A stretch of DNA of 14,102 nucleotides from positions 1 through 14,102 of the forward strand of contig JAFDBW010000099.1 of NCBI GenBank assembly GCA_019313105.1, written 5' to 3'. Each line of letters opens with the position of its first letter. Position 1 is the stretch's first letter. This document shows, in pieces, positions 1 through 7,499 of the stretch. The position numbers and the translations under genes are program-made. The stretch is from Deltaproteobacteria bacterium (GTDB lineage Bacteria; Desulfobacterota; Desulfuromonadia; Desulfuromonadales; BM103). The notes below the pieces were generated by a model. It saw nothing but the letters and a program-made list of their open reading frames with translations, was not told the origin of the DNA and searched no databases.

Positions 1-60
1 ACCATATTCAGGGCCGATGGCATCGGCCATCATGTTCGTATAATCGAGGGTGATTGTCAT
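1..60 (-). CDS. pgi: Probable glucose-6-phosphate isomerase, N-terminal fragment (cut by window edge)
   Basis: Only the first 20 codons are visible. They begin at an ATG at 60 and read MTITLDYTNMMADAIGPEYG, open to the window edge. A GGAG sits seven bases before the ATG, a good ribosome site. It lies 47 bp after the pseudouridine synthase gene on the same strand, so it is probably the next gene of that run. The opening LDYTNMMA...IGPE resembles the start of glucose-6-phosphate isomerases that I recall from deltaproteobacteria; that enzyme interconverts glucose-6-phosphate and fructose-6-phosphate in the cytoplasm. That a gene starts here is fairly secure. The product name rests on a short N-terminus and could be wrong. 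Confidence 0.45.
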   Translation of the reverse strand, partial: MTITLDYTNMMADAIGPEYG

Positions 61-107
61 ATCTCGCTCCATGGCGCGCCTGTTGGCACAAGGGGAAATC
101 AAGGCTG

Positions 108-824
108 TCACTTGTCAAGTTTCTTCAATCGATTCACTTCTGTTTTTGTCAGGGTGCGCGCCTGGCCGGGCGCAAGGTCCCCCAGAGCCAAAAAAGCGTA
201 ACCGATACGTACCAGCTTGCTCACCTGGTAACCCAGGGCTTCACACATACGCCTGACCTGTCGGTTGCGCCCTTCGTGAATGCACAGCTCGAACCAGGTG
301 TGACCGTCGCTGACGCGGACCTTCTCAACCCTGGCAGGGGCGGTCATCCCGTCATCCAGCAGGACCCCCTCGGCAAGCCTGATTTTCGACTCGTTAGTCA
401 GCTGGCCACGGATCTTGACCAGGTATCGCTTATCAACCTGGTGGCTCGGATGAGCCAGGCGGTTGGCGAGATCGCCGTCATTGGTCATCAACAGGAGTCC
501 GGAGGTATTGATATCTAGACGTCCGACCGGGAAAAGACGGACCGTATAGTCTCTCACCAGGTCAGAAACCACGCGACGTCCGTCAGGATCATTCAGTGTC
601 GTCACAACCCCAAGGGGCTTATTAAGGAGAAGATAAGTCGGCTCTTCGGCGGCCCTGATGGGTTTACCGTCAATCAGGATTTGGCAGTTTCCCGCATCGG
701 CCTGATCGCCCAGCTTGGCAACCTGGCCGTTGACACGGACCCTGCCTGCAGCAATCAACTCTTCAGCTCGACGTCGCGAGCAGTAACCGGCGGCGGCAAT
801 TATTTTCTGCAGGCGTTGTTGCAT
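108..824 (-). CDS. rluB: RluB/RsuA-family rRNA pseudouridine synthase
   Basis: The enzyme converts a specific uridine in ribosomal RNA to pseudouridine; RluB relatives act on the large-subunit RNA. From the ATG at 824 it is 238 residues. An S4 RNA-binding domain comes first (QRLQKIIAAAGYCSRRRAEE, then RVRVNGQ). The catalytic domain carries the family signature GRLDINTSGLLLMTNDG with the catalytic aspartate at residue 104, a KRYLVKIRG strand, and the C-terminal EGRNRQVRRM motif. The frame stays open upstream to a TTG at 869, adding 15 residues, but the S4 domain starts naturally at MQQRLQ; neither start has a clear Shine-Dalgarno. It follows the oxidoreductase gene closely. The family is secure; choosing RluB rather than RsuA or RluE is a judgement from length and the S4 domain. 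Confidence 0.88.
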   Translation of the reverse strand: MQQRLQKIIAAAGYCSRRRAEELIAAGRVRVNGQVAKLGDQADAGNCQILIDGKPIRAAEEPTYLLLNKPLGVVTTLNDPDGRRVVSDLVRDYTVRLFPVGRLDINTSGLLLMTNDGDLANRLAHPSHQVDKRYLVKIRGQLTNESKIRLAEGVLLDDGMTAPARVEKVRVSDGHTWFELCIHEGRNRQVRRMCEALGYQVSKLVRIGYAFLALGDLAPGQARTLTKTEVNRLKKLDK

Positions 825-881
825 AGGCACATCAAACAACGTTCCCGCTGTGCTCGGGCCCAGCGGCAATAAAGCGATCGA

Positions 882-1835
882 TTAATGGCTCATGGCAGCA
901 AACAGCAGCCGGTGCAGAACCTCAGACAGTTCCGTATTATCCTCGCCTTTCGCATACATGGACGTCAGGTCAGAGAATACACCGCAATAGTGATTGACCA
1001 GACGTGGCTTGTCGGTCGCCAAGTTGAAAACCAGGTTGTCCTGACCTTCCTGGTGCAGGGTCGCCAATTCTTTGGCATGGTCCAGTTCGACAAGGCCGCC
1101 TTCATAGCGAAGATGTGTCGTCTTGTAGTTTTTACCAAGCGTCCAGTTGGTATCGATCATGCCGTAACAGGTCATCCCCTGCTCGACAAACTTGTAAATC
1201 CCGAGGCCCTGGACCTGGTCACAGTCAAGGGATGGAATAACCGTCATGCGGCCATCGAGCAGCTTCATCGAATCGGGTTCAATCAGACGTGACAGGGCAC
1301 TCAGGCCGCTGGCCCCGCTGTCCGTCCATGCACCGGCTTTGCCTACTGCGCCGAGGGTCAGTTTGCCGTCAATGTAATAGGGGTCGGCAAAGCAGGTATT
1401 CAGACCAAGCAATTTGCCAAGGTCAAAATTATGCGAATTGCGTTGTTCACGCCACCAGTCGACTTCGCGCCCGTAAGCTGGGTGAAAGGCTGTATAAAGG
1501 GGTAATTTACGTGTCCGGGCGGCTGTTAACAGGGCATCCATTTCCGACTGACTGGTACAGAGTGGTTTTTCCACAATCGCAATCCTGTCGGACTCGATAA
1601 CCCTCATTGCCACTTCAAAGTGAGAATTTGTCGGTGTCGAAACAAGAAAGGCGTCAGCTTTCGATTTCTGCAGCATTTTCTCCAGATTCTCGTGGAACTG
1701 GACACTCCCGGGGAGCTCTTCGGCCTTGTTGAGATCAAGGTCATGGGCATCCACCAGCTTGATCCCTGGAGTATGGGTAATGGCCTGCATCTGGTAGTTG
1801 GCAATCTTTCCGATTCCGATCAGTGCAATCTGCAT
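882..1835 (-). CDS. Gfo/Idh/MocA-family NAD(P)-dependent oxidoreductase
   Basis: A cytoplasmic dehydrogenase of the glucose-fructose oxidoreductase/inositol dehydrogenase superfamily, which oxidises or reduces a sugar or polyol. The Rossmann nucleotide loop is at the very N-terminus (ALIGIGKIA). The family EKP motif, whose lysine is catalytic, is at about residues 89-91 (IVEKPLCTS), and VSTPTNSHFE precedes it as in relatives. From the ATG at 1835 the protein is 317 residues. This start is preferred over the ATGs at 1850 and 1853 because a GGAG sits nine bases before it and the Rossmann strand then begins at residue 2. The sequence leans towards galactose-1-dehydrogenase-like members (YGREVDWW after the EKP region), but the substrate cannot be read. 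Its 139-bp upstream gap holds repeated GTGAA motifs that may be an operator, so it may be regulated apart from the genes before it. Confidence 0.85.
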   Translation of the reverse strand: MQIALIGIGKIANYQMQAITHTPGIKLVDAHDLDLNKAEELPGSVQFHENLEKMLQKSKADAFLVSTPTNSHFEVAMRVIESDRIAIVEKPLCTSQSEMDALLTAARTRKLPLYTAFHPAYGREVDWWREQRNSHNFDLGKLLGLNTCFADPYYIDGKLTLGAVGKAGAWTDSGASGLSALSRLIEPDSMKLLDGRMTVIPSLDCDQVQGLGIYKFVEQGMTCYGMIDTNWTLGKNYKTTHLRYEGGLVELDHAKELATLHQEGQDNLVFNLATDKPRLVNHYCGVFSDLTSMYAKGEDNTELSEVLHRLLFAAMSH

Positions 1836-1861
1836 GGTCTCTCGCTCCATCATGTTGATTT

Positions 1862-1921
1862 AAGTTTTCACTAAAAAATTCAGCTTTCAAGTGAAGCATA
1901 TTTCACAAAGTTTTTCACTGA
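1862..1921 (-). promoter_or_regulatory. Repeated GTGAA motifs upstream of the oxidoreductase (possible operator)
   Basis: On the minus strand AGTGAAAAACTT and AGTGAAAACTT occur as near-identical direct copies. Between them is the inverted pair GTGAA-ATATGC-TTCAC. The stretch is AT-rich and lies just before the oxidoreductase start. Clustered direct and inverted copies like this are typical of a repressor or activator site. No convincing -35/-10 pair could be fixed, and no regulator gene is adjacent. Confidence 0.3.
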
Positions 1922-1931
1922 AAAACATGAC

Positions 1932-1954
1932 CTGTGATCCGTGACGGGTCACAG
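1932..1954 (-). terminator. Palindrome after the BioD-like ATPase gene, candidate terminator
   Basis: A 23-base palindrome with only one G-T mismatch (arms CTGTGA...TCACAG and an inner CC/GG extension, 5-base loop). It starts about 20 bp after the ATPase stop codon. A run of five T follows after a six-base gap on the minus strand, so it would be a weak rho-independent terminator. An operator role for the next gene is equally possible. Confidence 0.4.
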
Positions 1955-1974
1955 CTTACAACTTGGTGCTTGAT

Positions 1975-3072
1975 TCAACCCAATAACGCATCGATCGCGT
2001 CAAAATTAAAACGCTTGTTCGCCAGCTCCTTGATCAGTTCGATCTTCTGGGTGTCCTTGGCATTAAGCTTTGACACGTCATCATTGATGATATTGAAAAC
2101 TTCGGCGGTATTCTTACTGATGCGCATATATGGAACCCCGCTGCGGTCAAGGATCTTCTGGGTGATCGAGCTGACCTGGGCCATCCCCGGGATCAGCAAC
2201 CCGGCCAGCAGGTGATGGTATTCCGGGATATTGTAGATATTCGCCAGGGTCACCAGCAATTCGTCACGGCTGCTGGTGACGATCAACAGTGAAGATTCCT
2301 GCAACATTTCCGTGACACGTTGAGTCGATGCGGCACCAATCTGCACATGATGCACGATCTGTCCGGCGGCCTCCGGGTTGCCATGCAATTCAATATCGAG
2401 CACTTGGCTGATACGACGCAGGGTGGGGTTGGCGAGGATCGGCTGGTAATTGAAGCCGCCGATCACCTTGAATGACTCACGGGCAAAAGCGAGTGAGAGA
2501 TAATGCAGGGTCTTGTCACGTTTGTCCGGAATAATCTTGTTGGCCAGGACCGCCCGCACTTCGGCGCCTTCCTGTTTGAACAGGGCCATATTCATGTATG
2601 CGGCATCCACGACATTGCCGATACCACCGCCGGTTACAATCAGGACCGGAGCATCAACCAGCCTGGCAATCCGGGCATTAGAAAAACCGATCACCGATCC
2701 GACCCCGGTATGTCCTGCCCCCTCTATGATGAGAAAATCGTTTTTCCGGTCGAGTTCATCGATCGCATCAAGGATTTTCCTTTCCAGATCCTGGCCGGAG
2801 ATTTCACCGTCGAGGACCTTCTGTGTATCTCCCGGCATCAACACGACCGGCGACATGAGAGCCAGATCGTCTTCGAGACCGAAGACTTCCGCCATCAGTG
2901 CCGCGTCCTTGTCTGCAACCATCCCGTTTCTGGCCACGGTCGGCTTGGGCCCCAAAGGCTTGATGAAACCGACCCGCGCGTACTTTTTGCGGGCCATATA
3001 CATCAACGACAGGCTGGTTGTAGTTTTACCGCTGTTCTGGCCGGTGGCGGCGACAAATACCTTGCGGGCCAT
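1975..3072 (-). CDS. BioD-like P-loop ATPase with DRTGG-type C-terminal domain (phosphotransacetylase N-terminal family)
   Basis: 365 residues starting at an ATG with AAGGAG six bases upstream. The N-terminus carries a P-loop (ATGQNSGKTTTS, residues 9-20) of the dethiobiotin-synthetase fold, followed by GFIKPLGPKP and, at about residues 115-125, EGAGHTGVGS, the loop found in BioD-like proteins. The middle has VLIVTGGGIGNVVDAAYM. The C-terminal third (about 215-320) fits the DRTGG domain found in the middle of long phosphotransacetylases. The phosphate acetyltransferase catalytic domain is absent, so this is the stand-alone COG0857-type protein. Its exact role is unknown to me; acetyl-phosphate metabolism or nucleotide-dependent regulation is inference from the family. 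It follows the isochorismatase gene by 98 bp, a gap that holds an inverted repeat. Confidence 0.82.
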   Translation of the reverse strand: MARKVFVAATGQNSGKTTTSLSLMYMARKKYARVGFIKPLGPKPTVARNGMVADKDAALMAEVFGLEDDLALMSPVVLMPGDTQKVLDGEISGQDLERKILDAIDELDRKNDFLIIEGAGHTGVGSVIGFSNARIARLVDAPVLIVTGGGIGNVVDAAYMNMALFKQEGAEVRAVLANKIIPDKRDKTLHYLSLAFARESFKVIGGFNYQPILANPTLRRISQVLDIELHGNPEAAGQIVHHVQIGAASTQRVTEMLQESSLLIVTSSRDELLVTLANIYNIPEYHHLLAGLLIPGMAQVSSITQKILDRSGVPYMRISKNTAEVFNIINDDVSKLNAKDTQKIELIKELANKRFNFDAIDALLG

Positions 3073-3106
3073 AAAATACTCCTTAAAAGAAGGACGTGTG
3101 GGATGC

Positions 3107-3144
3107 GAGGTGCGAAAAAGAAAGGTTTTTTACCATCGCACCTC
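3107..3144. repeat. Inverted repeat between the ATPase and isochorismatase genes
   Basis: GAGGTGCGA (3107-3115) is repeated as TCGCACCTC (3136-3144) around a 20-base AT-rich loop. The left arm is preceded by a related GATGCGAG, so the motif is partly tandem. It lies in the 98-bp gap of an otherwise tight run of genes. It could be an mRNA hairpin separating expression of two genes, or one copy of a dispersed intergenic repeat. Confidence 0.5.
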
Positions 3145-3170
3145 CCTCTTCGCGCTGCGCACTGCCTGTT

Positions 3171-3746
3171 CTAATTCCTGTCTTTCACCAACTTGGAAAT
3201 CGCCTTGAACTGTTCGTGGGTCGATTGCTTCAGCATCTGGAAGAGAACCGTTTCAGCGGTCGTCGCCACAGCGCCTGCCTGTGCAGCATTGGCAATCCCG
3301 GCCAGGAAATCGATCTTGTTGCGCGAGCAGATAGCATCGCGCAACAAATGCACGTGGTAACCCTCTTCAAGCAGGCCGAGGACTGTCTGGTAGACACAGA
3401 CATGAGCCTCCATGCCGGTCACAATGACCTGACTGCGACCTGTTTCTTTGATTGCGGCAAGGAAATTCGGCTCACCACAACAGCCGAAGCTGACTTTTTC
3501 AACCACCTTGTCACTGCAGGACTCAGCAAGTTCAGCAACGGTATGCCCGATCCCTTTCGGATACTGCTCCGTGGTGACGACCGGGACCCCGAGCAGCTTG
3601 GCCGCCTCAACCAGCATCGCAACAGTGCCGCGCAACCGCAAATAAACCTTTGGCGGCATCGCCGGCACCAAACGCTCCTGGATATCAATCACCACCAGAA
3701 CCGCCTTGTCCGCATCCAGCTTGAATTTCTCCATATCAGCCGACAT
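3171..3746 (-). CDS. Isochorismatase-family cysteine hydrolase
   Basis: 191 residues from an ATG with AAGGAG six bases upstream. The catalytic triad of the family is visible: Asp21 in VVIDIQE, Lys84 in VEKVSF, and Cys117 in GMEAHVCVYQT. The cis-peptide region just before the cysteine (VIVTGMEAHVC) is also well kept. Members hydrolyse isochorismate, nicotinamide or other small amides and esters in the cytoplasm. The sequence is closest in style to the YcaC-like/general hydrolase branch, so a siderophore role is not implied and no siderophore genes are nearby. It lies 40 bp after the MaoC-type gene and was probably transcribed with it. The substrate is unknown. Confidence 0.88.
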   Translation of the reverse strand: MSADMEKFKLDADKAVLVVIDIQERLVPAMPPKVYLRLRGTVAMLVEAAKLLGVPVVTTEQYPKGIGHTVAELAESCSDKVVEKVSFGCCGEPNFLAAIKETGRSQVIVTGMEAHVCVYQTVLGLLEEGYHVHLLRDAICSRNKIDFLAGIANAAQAGAVATTAETVLFQMLKQSTHEQFKAISKLVKDRN

Positions 3747-3786
3747 ATGATCTCCTTTATCTTTTTTTTTTACTTTTCACCGAGTC

Positions 3787-4263
3787 TCAAGGATACACCC
3801 GCATCACCTGTTCGGCAACGCAGGCCGGTTTTTCCTTGCCTTCAATTTCGATGGTTAACTTATACACAATCTGCGCTCCCCGGTTGACCTCTTCAGCTGA
3901 TTGTACAGCCGTCCTGGCACGAATCCTGTCGCCGCACAGGACCGGTTCCGGGAAACGCAGTTTGTTAAAACCGTAGTTGACCCGCAGGCGCATGCCGGGG
4001 TAGTTGCATGAGAAAAAATCCGGGTGATTGCTTTGACTCAGGTACGGCAAAAGCGACAAGGTCAAAAAACCATGGGCAATGGTCGTGCCATACGGCGATT
4101 CTTTGGCGGCACGCTGCGGATCGATATGAATCCATTGCTGATCGCCGGTCACACGTGCAAAATCATCGATGCGTTGCTGGTCAATCTGCAGCCATGGGCC
4201 AACGTGAATTTCCCGACCTGCAAGCGTTCGGTATTTTTCAATCAATTCCGCTGTCGCTGACAT
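3787..4263 (-). CDS. MaoC-type (R)-specific enoyl-CoA hydratase, single hot-dog domain
   Basis: 158 residues, the usual length of a single-domain MaoC-like hydratase. The hydratase signature is intact: FARVTGDQQWIHIDP with the catalytic pair Asp41 and His46 at the five-residue spacing seen in PhaJ, then TIAHGFLTLSLLP, the conserved AHG loop. These enzymes add water to trans-2-enoyl-CoA, linking fatty-acid oxidation to other pathways. The N-terminal LIEKYRTLAGREIHVGPWL is also typical of this branch. It is the first gene of the minus-strand run, facing away from the gspE-like gene. The ATG at 4263 has only a poor ribosome site (AAAGG abuts it), and no better start is in frame. Polyhydroxyalkanoate synthesis is possible but has no support from the neighbours. 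Confidence 0.85.
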   Translation of the reverse strand: MSATAELIEKYRTLAGREIHVGPWLQIDQQRIDDFARVTGDQQWIHIDPQRAAKESPYGTTIAHGFLTLSLLPYLSQSNHPDFFSCNYPGMRLRVNYGFNKLRFPEPVLCGDRIRARTAVQSAEEVNRGAQIVYKLTIEIEGKEKPACVAEQVMRVYP

Positions 4264-4538
4264 CCTTTGCCCATCTCTCTGTAGAAATTCATTGCCACAA
4301 CCTTACATATAGCTATTGACGCATGCCTGCAAGCCAAATCAGTTAAAAAACCACACCCGCATATATTAATTCTTATTGCAGATAAACCTTGAGCAATTTC
4401 AATTGTTTCCTGATAATAGATAAATATTGACCGTCTACGCAAAAGTTGCGATTGTGCTAAAGTCAGATCGCGATGCGGAGATTGCTGAAATGTAACCTTT
4501 CCGACATCGCCATCTCTTCTCACTGCATGAGGCCCAGC
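4264..4538. promoter_or_regulatory. Divergent intergenic region (MaoC-type gene / gspE-like gene)
   Basis: These 275 bp separate two divergent genes and must hold promoters for both. For the minus-strand run there is a weak candidate, TTGCAG - 17 bp - TATGTA, near 4311-4341. For the plus strand a TTGACC at 4427-4432 is the best -35-like hexamer, but no -10 lies at the right distance; TAAAGT at 4458-4463 is 25 bp away. No convincing operator or riboswitch was seen. Confidence 0.35.
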
Positions 4539-6395
4539 ATGTCACAAACCGAGAAAAACAAACCCGGGAGCCAGCCGAGTCCGATGCGTCGCGCTACAGA
4601 CAGGGTACCTCCAAACAAGTATATGTTGACGATCAAGGACGTCGCCAAGCTCCTGCACCAGCGCAGCAGGATCAGCGACGAGCAGTATCAAATGATCCTC
4701 GAGCGTGGCGATGCCCAGGCCGCCCGGCTGAACAGTCATCTCAAGCTTGGCAAAGTAAAAAAAGATCTCTACCTTGCTGAACTTGCATCCCCGGCCCAGA
4801 TCATCACCTCATTCAAGCTGGAAGTCCCGGCAACCCAGAAGAAGCTGACCGAAGATGCCGTAACCGAGCTGATTGCCCAGGCCGCCGGGATGGAATATAT
4901 TAAGATCGACCCGCTAAAGTTGGAGCTTGATGTCGTAACTGATCAGATCCCGCGGGCCTTCGCCCTGAAAAATCTGGTGGTGCCGATCGATGCAAAAGAC
5001 GGGGTCGTCACCATCGCAGTCGCGGACCCTTACAATATCAGGCCGATCGAAGACCTGCAGCACGCTTTGGGGATTCGAATCAAGCGTATCTTGGCCTCAC
5101 GCAGCGATGTGCTGAAGATTCTCGAGGAGTTTTTCGGTTTCCAGGCCTCGGTGAAAGCAGCCCAAAGCGAAATGGGCCTGCGCTCGGAACTGTCAAGCCT
5201 CGAACAGCTCTTCAAGATGCGTGGTAGAGATGAAATCGAGAGCAGTGACCAGCACATCATCTCCGCCGTCGAATTTCTCCTCAAATACGCCTTTGATCAG
5301 CGCGCCAGCGATATCCATATTGAACCGAAGCGCGAGAAGTCGATGATCCGTTTTCGCGTCGACGGAGTATTGCACAATATTCACTCCGTACCGGGCAATC
5401 TGCACCCGGCGATGGTGTCACGTCTGAAACTGCTTTCCCGCCTCGACGTTGCCGAGAAGCGCCGCCCGCAGGATGGCCGCATCAAGACCGAGCATATGGG
5501 CAAAGACATTGAATTGCGTGTCTCCACCCTGCCGGTTGCCTTCGGCGAGAAGGTGGTTATACGTATTTTCGACCCCGAAATCCTCATGCAGAAACTCGAC
5601 CGGATCGGCTTCAATGAACGCGAATACAAACTCTACAGTTCATTTATCAGGATGCCGCATGGCATCATTCTGGTCACCGGCCCCACAGGCAGCGGCAAAA
5701 CAACGACTCTGTATTCATCCCTGAAAACCATCTCGACACCGGAGATCAACATTATCACCGTTGAAGACCCGATCGAGATGGTCATGGAGGACTTCAACCA
5801 GGTCGGCGTCCAGAGCGCAATTGACATCACCTTTGCAACCGTTCTACGGAATATCCTGCGCCAGGACCCCGATGTACTGATGATCGGTGAGATCCGTGAC
5901 CGGGAAACCGCCAGTAATGCCGTGCAGGCCGCCCTGACCGGGCACCTGGTCCTTTCAACCCTGCATACCAATGACGCGCCCTCCTCGATCGCCCGGCTTC
6001 TCGATATCGGCATTCCGGCCTTCCTGATCAGCTCCACCGTCAGCGGCATCATCGCCCAGCGACTCCTCAGGACGATTTGCCAGGAATGCAAGTTCGAGAG
6101 GGTCCTCACCAAGGAAGAGATGGTTTACCTGGGAATGCAGGAGAAAGAATACAGGGTCTGGGAAGGCAAAGGCTGTGACGAATGTCGCGGCACCGGCTAC
6201 AAGGGGCGTACCGGAATCTTCGAGGTCCTCGAGTTTACCGACCGCCTGAGGGCACAGATCACCGAACAGACTGATATGACAAAGATTTACGAAATCGCCA
6301 AGGCAGACGGCATGGTCAGTCTACGCGAGTTGGCGATCCAGAAGCTGCTCGATGGGCACACAACCTTCCAGGAGATTGTGTCCGTCACCGGTTAA
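4539..6395 (+). CDS. GspE/PilB-family type II secretion / type IV pilus assembly ATPase
   Basis: A cytoplasmic hexameric ATPase that powers assembly of type IV pili or the type II secretion pseudopilus. From the ATG at 4539 it is 618 residues. That start has GAGG six bases upstream; the frame runs 22 codons further up without a ribosome site. In order it carries an N-terminal MshEN/T2SSE-N region (about 98-203), a linker, the Walker A GPTGSGKTT (381-389), the Asp-box VEDPIE, the Walker B VLMIGEIRD (about 446-454), the His-box TLHTND, and a zinc-binding tetracysteine (Cys514, Cys517, Cys546, Cys549). All motifs are intact, so it should be active. No pilin, GspF/PilC or secretin gene is in view, so it probably serves an apparatus encoded elsewhere. 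GspE versus PilB cannot be settled from this sequence. Confidence 0.9.
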   Translation: MSQTEKNKPGSQPSPMRRATDRVPPNKYMLTIKDVAKLLHQRSRISDEQYQMILERGDAQAARLNSHLKLGKVKKDLYLAELASPAQIITSFKLEVPATQKKLTEDAVTELIAQAAGMEYIKIDPLKLELDVVTDQIPRAFALKNLVVPIDAKDGVVTIAVADPYNIRPIEDLQHALGIRIKRILASRSDVLKILEEFFGFQASVKAAQSEMGLRSELSSLEQLFKMRGRDEIESSDQHIISAVEFLLKYAFDQRASDIHIEPKREKSMIRFRVDGVLHNIHSVPGNLHPAMVSRLKLLSRLDVAEKRRPQDGRIKTEHMGKDIELRVSTLPVAFGEKVVIRIFDPEILMQKLDRIGFNEREYKLYSSFIRMPHGIILVTGPTGSGKTTTLYSSLKTISTPEINIITVEDPIEMVMEDFNQVGVQSAIDITFATVLRNILRQDPDVLMIGEIRDRETASNAVQAALTGHLVLSTLHTNDAPSSIARLLDIGIPAFLISSTVSGIIAQRLLRTICQECKFERVLTKEEMVYLGMQEKEYRVWEGKGCDECRGTGYKGRTGIFEVLEFTDRLRAQITEQTDMTKIYEIAKADGMVSLRELAIQKLLDGHTTFQEIVSVTG

Positions 6396-6506
6396 TCTGC
6401 AGAGAAAAATCTTTTCAACGTCGAGTGCACAAAATACTTACGCCTGATTGACTTCCTTCTGATTCATGGTTCTGTTTAATAACAGGATCATATCAAGGAG
6501 GAAGTC
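6396..6506 (+). promoter_or_regulatory. Spacer before the DUF4197 gene
   Basis: This 111-bp gap holds TTGACT at 6448-6453, a plausible -35, and a small palindrome CTGTT-TAAT-AACAG at 6472-6485. TTTAAT within it is too far from the -35 to form an ideal promoter. A strong AAGGAGG then precedes the ATG. The DUF4197 gene may therefore be expressed separately from the ATPase gene. Confidence 0.3.
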
Positions 6507-7280
6507 ATGTGCCGCTACAAGACTTTTTTCGCCATCTTTATGGCCACCCTTTGCCTGCTTCTCTCCCACAGCTTTATTGCGATACCGGCTGCGGCCCAAA
6601 TGGACTGGATGAAGGCCGGTAAGGACCTGCTCGGCACAGTCAGCACAACGCCACCGGACAGCACCTCTGGTCTGACCAACAGCGAGATCACCAGCGGCCT
6701 GAAAGATGCCCTGAGGGTCGGCACCGAAACGGTCGTCAGTCAGCTCGGCCAGATCGATGGCTTCAATGCTGATCCTGCGATTCACATCCCGCTGCCTGAC
6801 AGTCTCAACCAGGTCAAGTCTGCCCTTTCTGCGATCGGCATGTCGTCGCTGATGGATGACCTCGAACTCAAGCTGAATCGCGCCGCAGAAGAGGCGACTC
6901 CGCCTGCGAAGAAGCTCTTCCAGGATGCGATCACGGCGATGACGCTTGATGACGTCAAGGGTATCTACAACGGACCTGACGACTCGGCCACCCGCTACTT
7001 CCAGAACAAGATGTCCGCACCTCTTTCGGTAGAAATGCAGCCGATCGTTGAGAATGCCCTTAACCAGGTCGGTGCAGTCCAGGCCTACGACGCAGTCATG
7101 GGACAGTATTCCAGTATCCCCTTCGTACCTGACGTCAAGGCCGACCTGAACAAGTATGTGGTCGACAAGGGGATGGAGGGAATATTCCACTACGTCGCCA
7201 TAGAAGAAGCGGCCATCAGAAACGATCCTGTGAAACGGACCACGGATATCCTGCAGAAGATTTTCGGTGCTAAAAGATAG
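6507..7280 (+). CDS. DUF4197 family secreted protein
   Basis: 257 residues from an ATG with AAGGAGG five bases upstream. The N-terminus is a clear Sec signal peptide: positive MCRYK, a hydrophobic stretch to about residue 25, and an AAAQ cleavage area near 30. The mature part matches what I know of DUF4197: MDWMKAGKDLL, then GLTNSEITSGLKDALRVGTE, IHIPLPDSL in the middle and a C-terminal GMEGIFHYVAIEEAAIRNDP...TDILQKIFG. The family is widespread in proteobacteria, periplasmic and of unknown function. It is full length. A nine-base-pair hairpin directly follows the stop. No functional link to the upstream ATPase gene is evident beyond shared strand. Confidence 0.88.
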   Translation: MCRYKTFFAIFMATLCLLLSHSFIAIPAAAQMDWMKAGKDLLGTVSTTPPDSTSGLTNSEITSGLKDALRVGTETVVSQLGQIDGFNADPAIHIPLPDSLNQVKSALSAIGMSSLMDDLELKLNRAAEEATPPAKKLFQDAITAMTLDDVKGIYNGPDDSATRYFQNKMSAPLSVEMQPIVENALNQVGAVQAYDAVMGQYSSIPFVPDVKADLNKYVVDKGMEGIFHYVAIEEAAIRNDPVKRTTDILQKIFGAKR

Positions 7281-7284
7281 AAGA

Positions 7285-7311
7285 AGGCCGCTCCAGAAGT
7301 ATGAGCGGCCT
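7285..7311. terminator. Hairpin after the DUF4197 gene
   Basis: AGGCCGCTC and GAGCGGCCT pair perfectly over nine bases around a nine-base loop, four bases after the stop codon. There is no T run on the plus side. On the minus side the hairpin is followed by TTCTTCTATCTTTT, so it may also stop leftward transcription. Confidence 0.55.
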
Positions 7312-7409
7312 CAGTCTGCTGACAAAGTTCAGTCGGACATCTTGATAGAGTAGACAATAGTTGACTTATCTGTTGACCTTTTCAATTGTACCCTGGAATT
7401 AAAATTCAA

Positions 7410-7435
7410 AAGCAAAACCGTCGGGGTTGCCCGAC
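7410..7435 (-). terminator. Minus-strand terminator-like hairpin
   Basis: GTCGGG-loop-CCCGAC forms a six-base-pair stem with a four-base loop. On the minus strand it is followed by GGTTTTGCTTTT, a fair T-rich tail. It would end leftward transcripts coming from the hairpin-rich region before they run into the DUF4197 gene. Confidence 0.45.
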
Positions 7436-7499
7436 AGCATCTTCATTTTTTTTTTAATGAAAAAGAAAACAAAGAAAGCTTGGCGCTGCGCTGGGCTTG

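Noticed and set aside
3096..3887. 263-codon plus-strand ORF opposite the isochorismatase gene
   Set aside because: It mirrors a gene with an intact catalytic triad and spans its intergenic repeats; its own translation looks compositionally odd.
6438..7190. 250-codon minus-strand ORF opposite the DUF4197 gene
   Set aside because: It is a long shadow frame of a well-supported secreted protein with a signal peptide and a strong ribosome site on the other strand.
7446..7455. Ten-T run as a plus-strand terminator tail
   Set aside because: The nearest hairpin ends ten bases earlier, too far for an intrinsic terminator; the hairpin fits the minus strand better.
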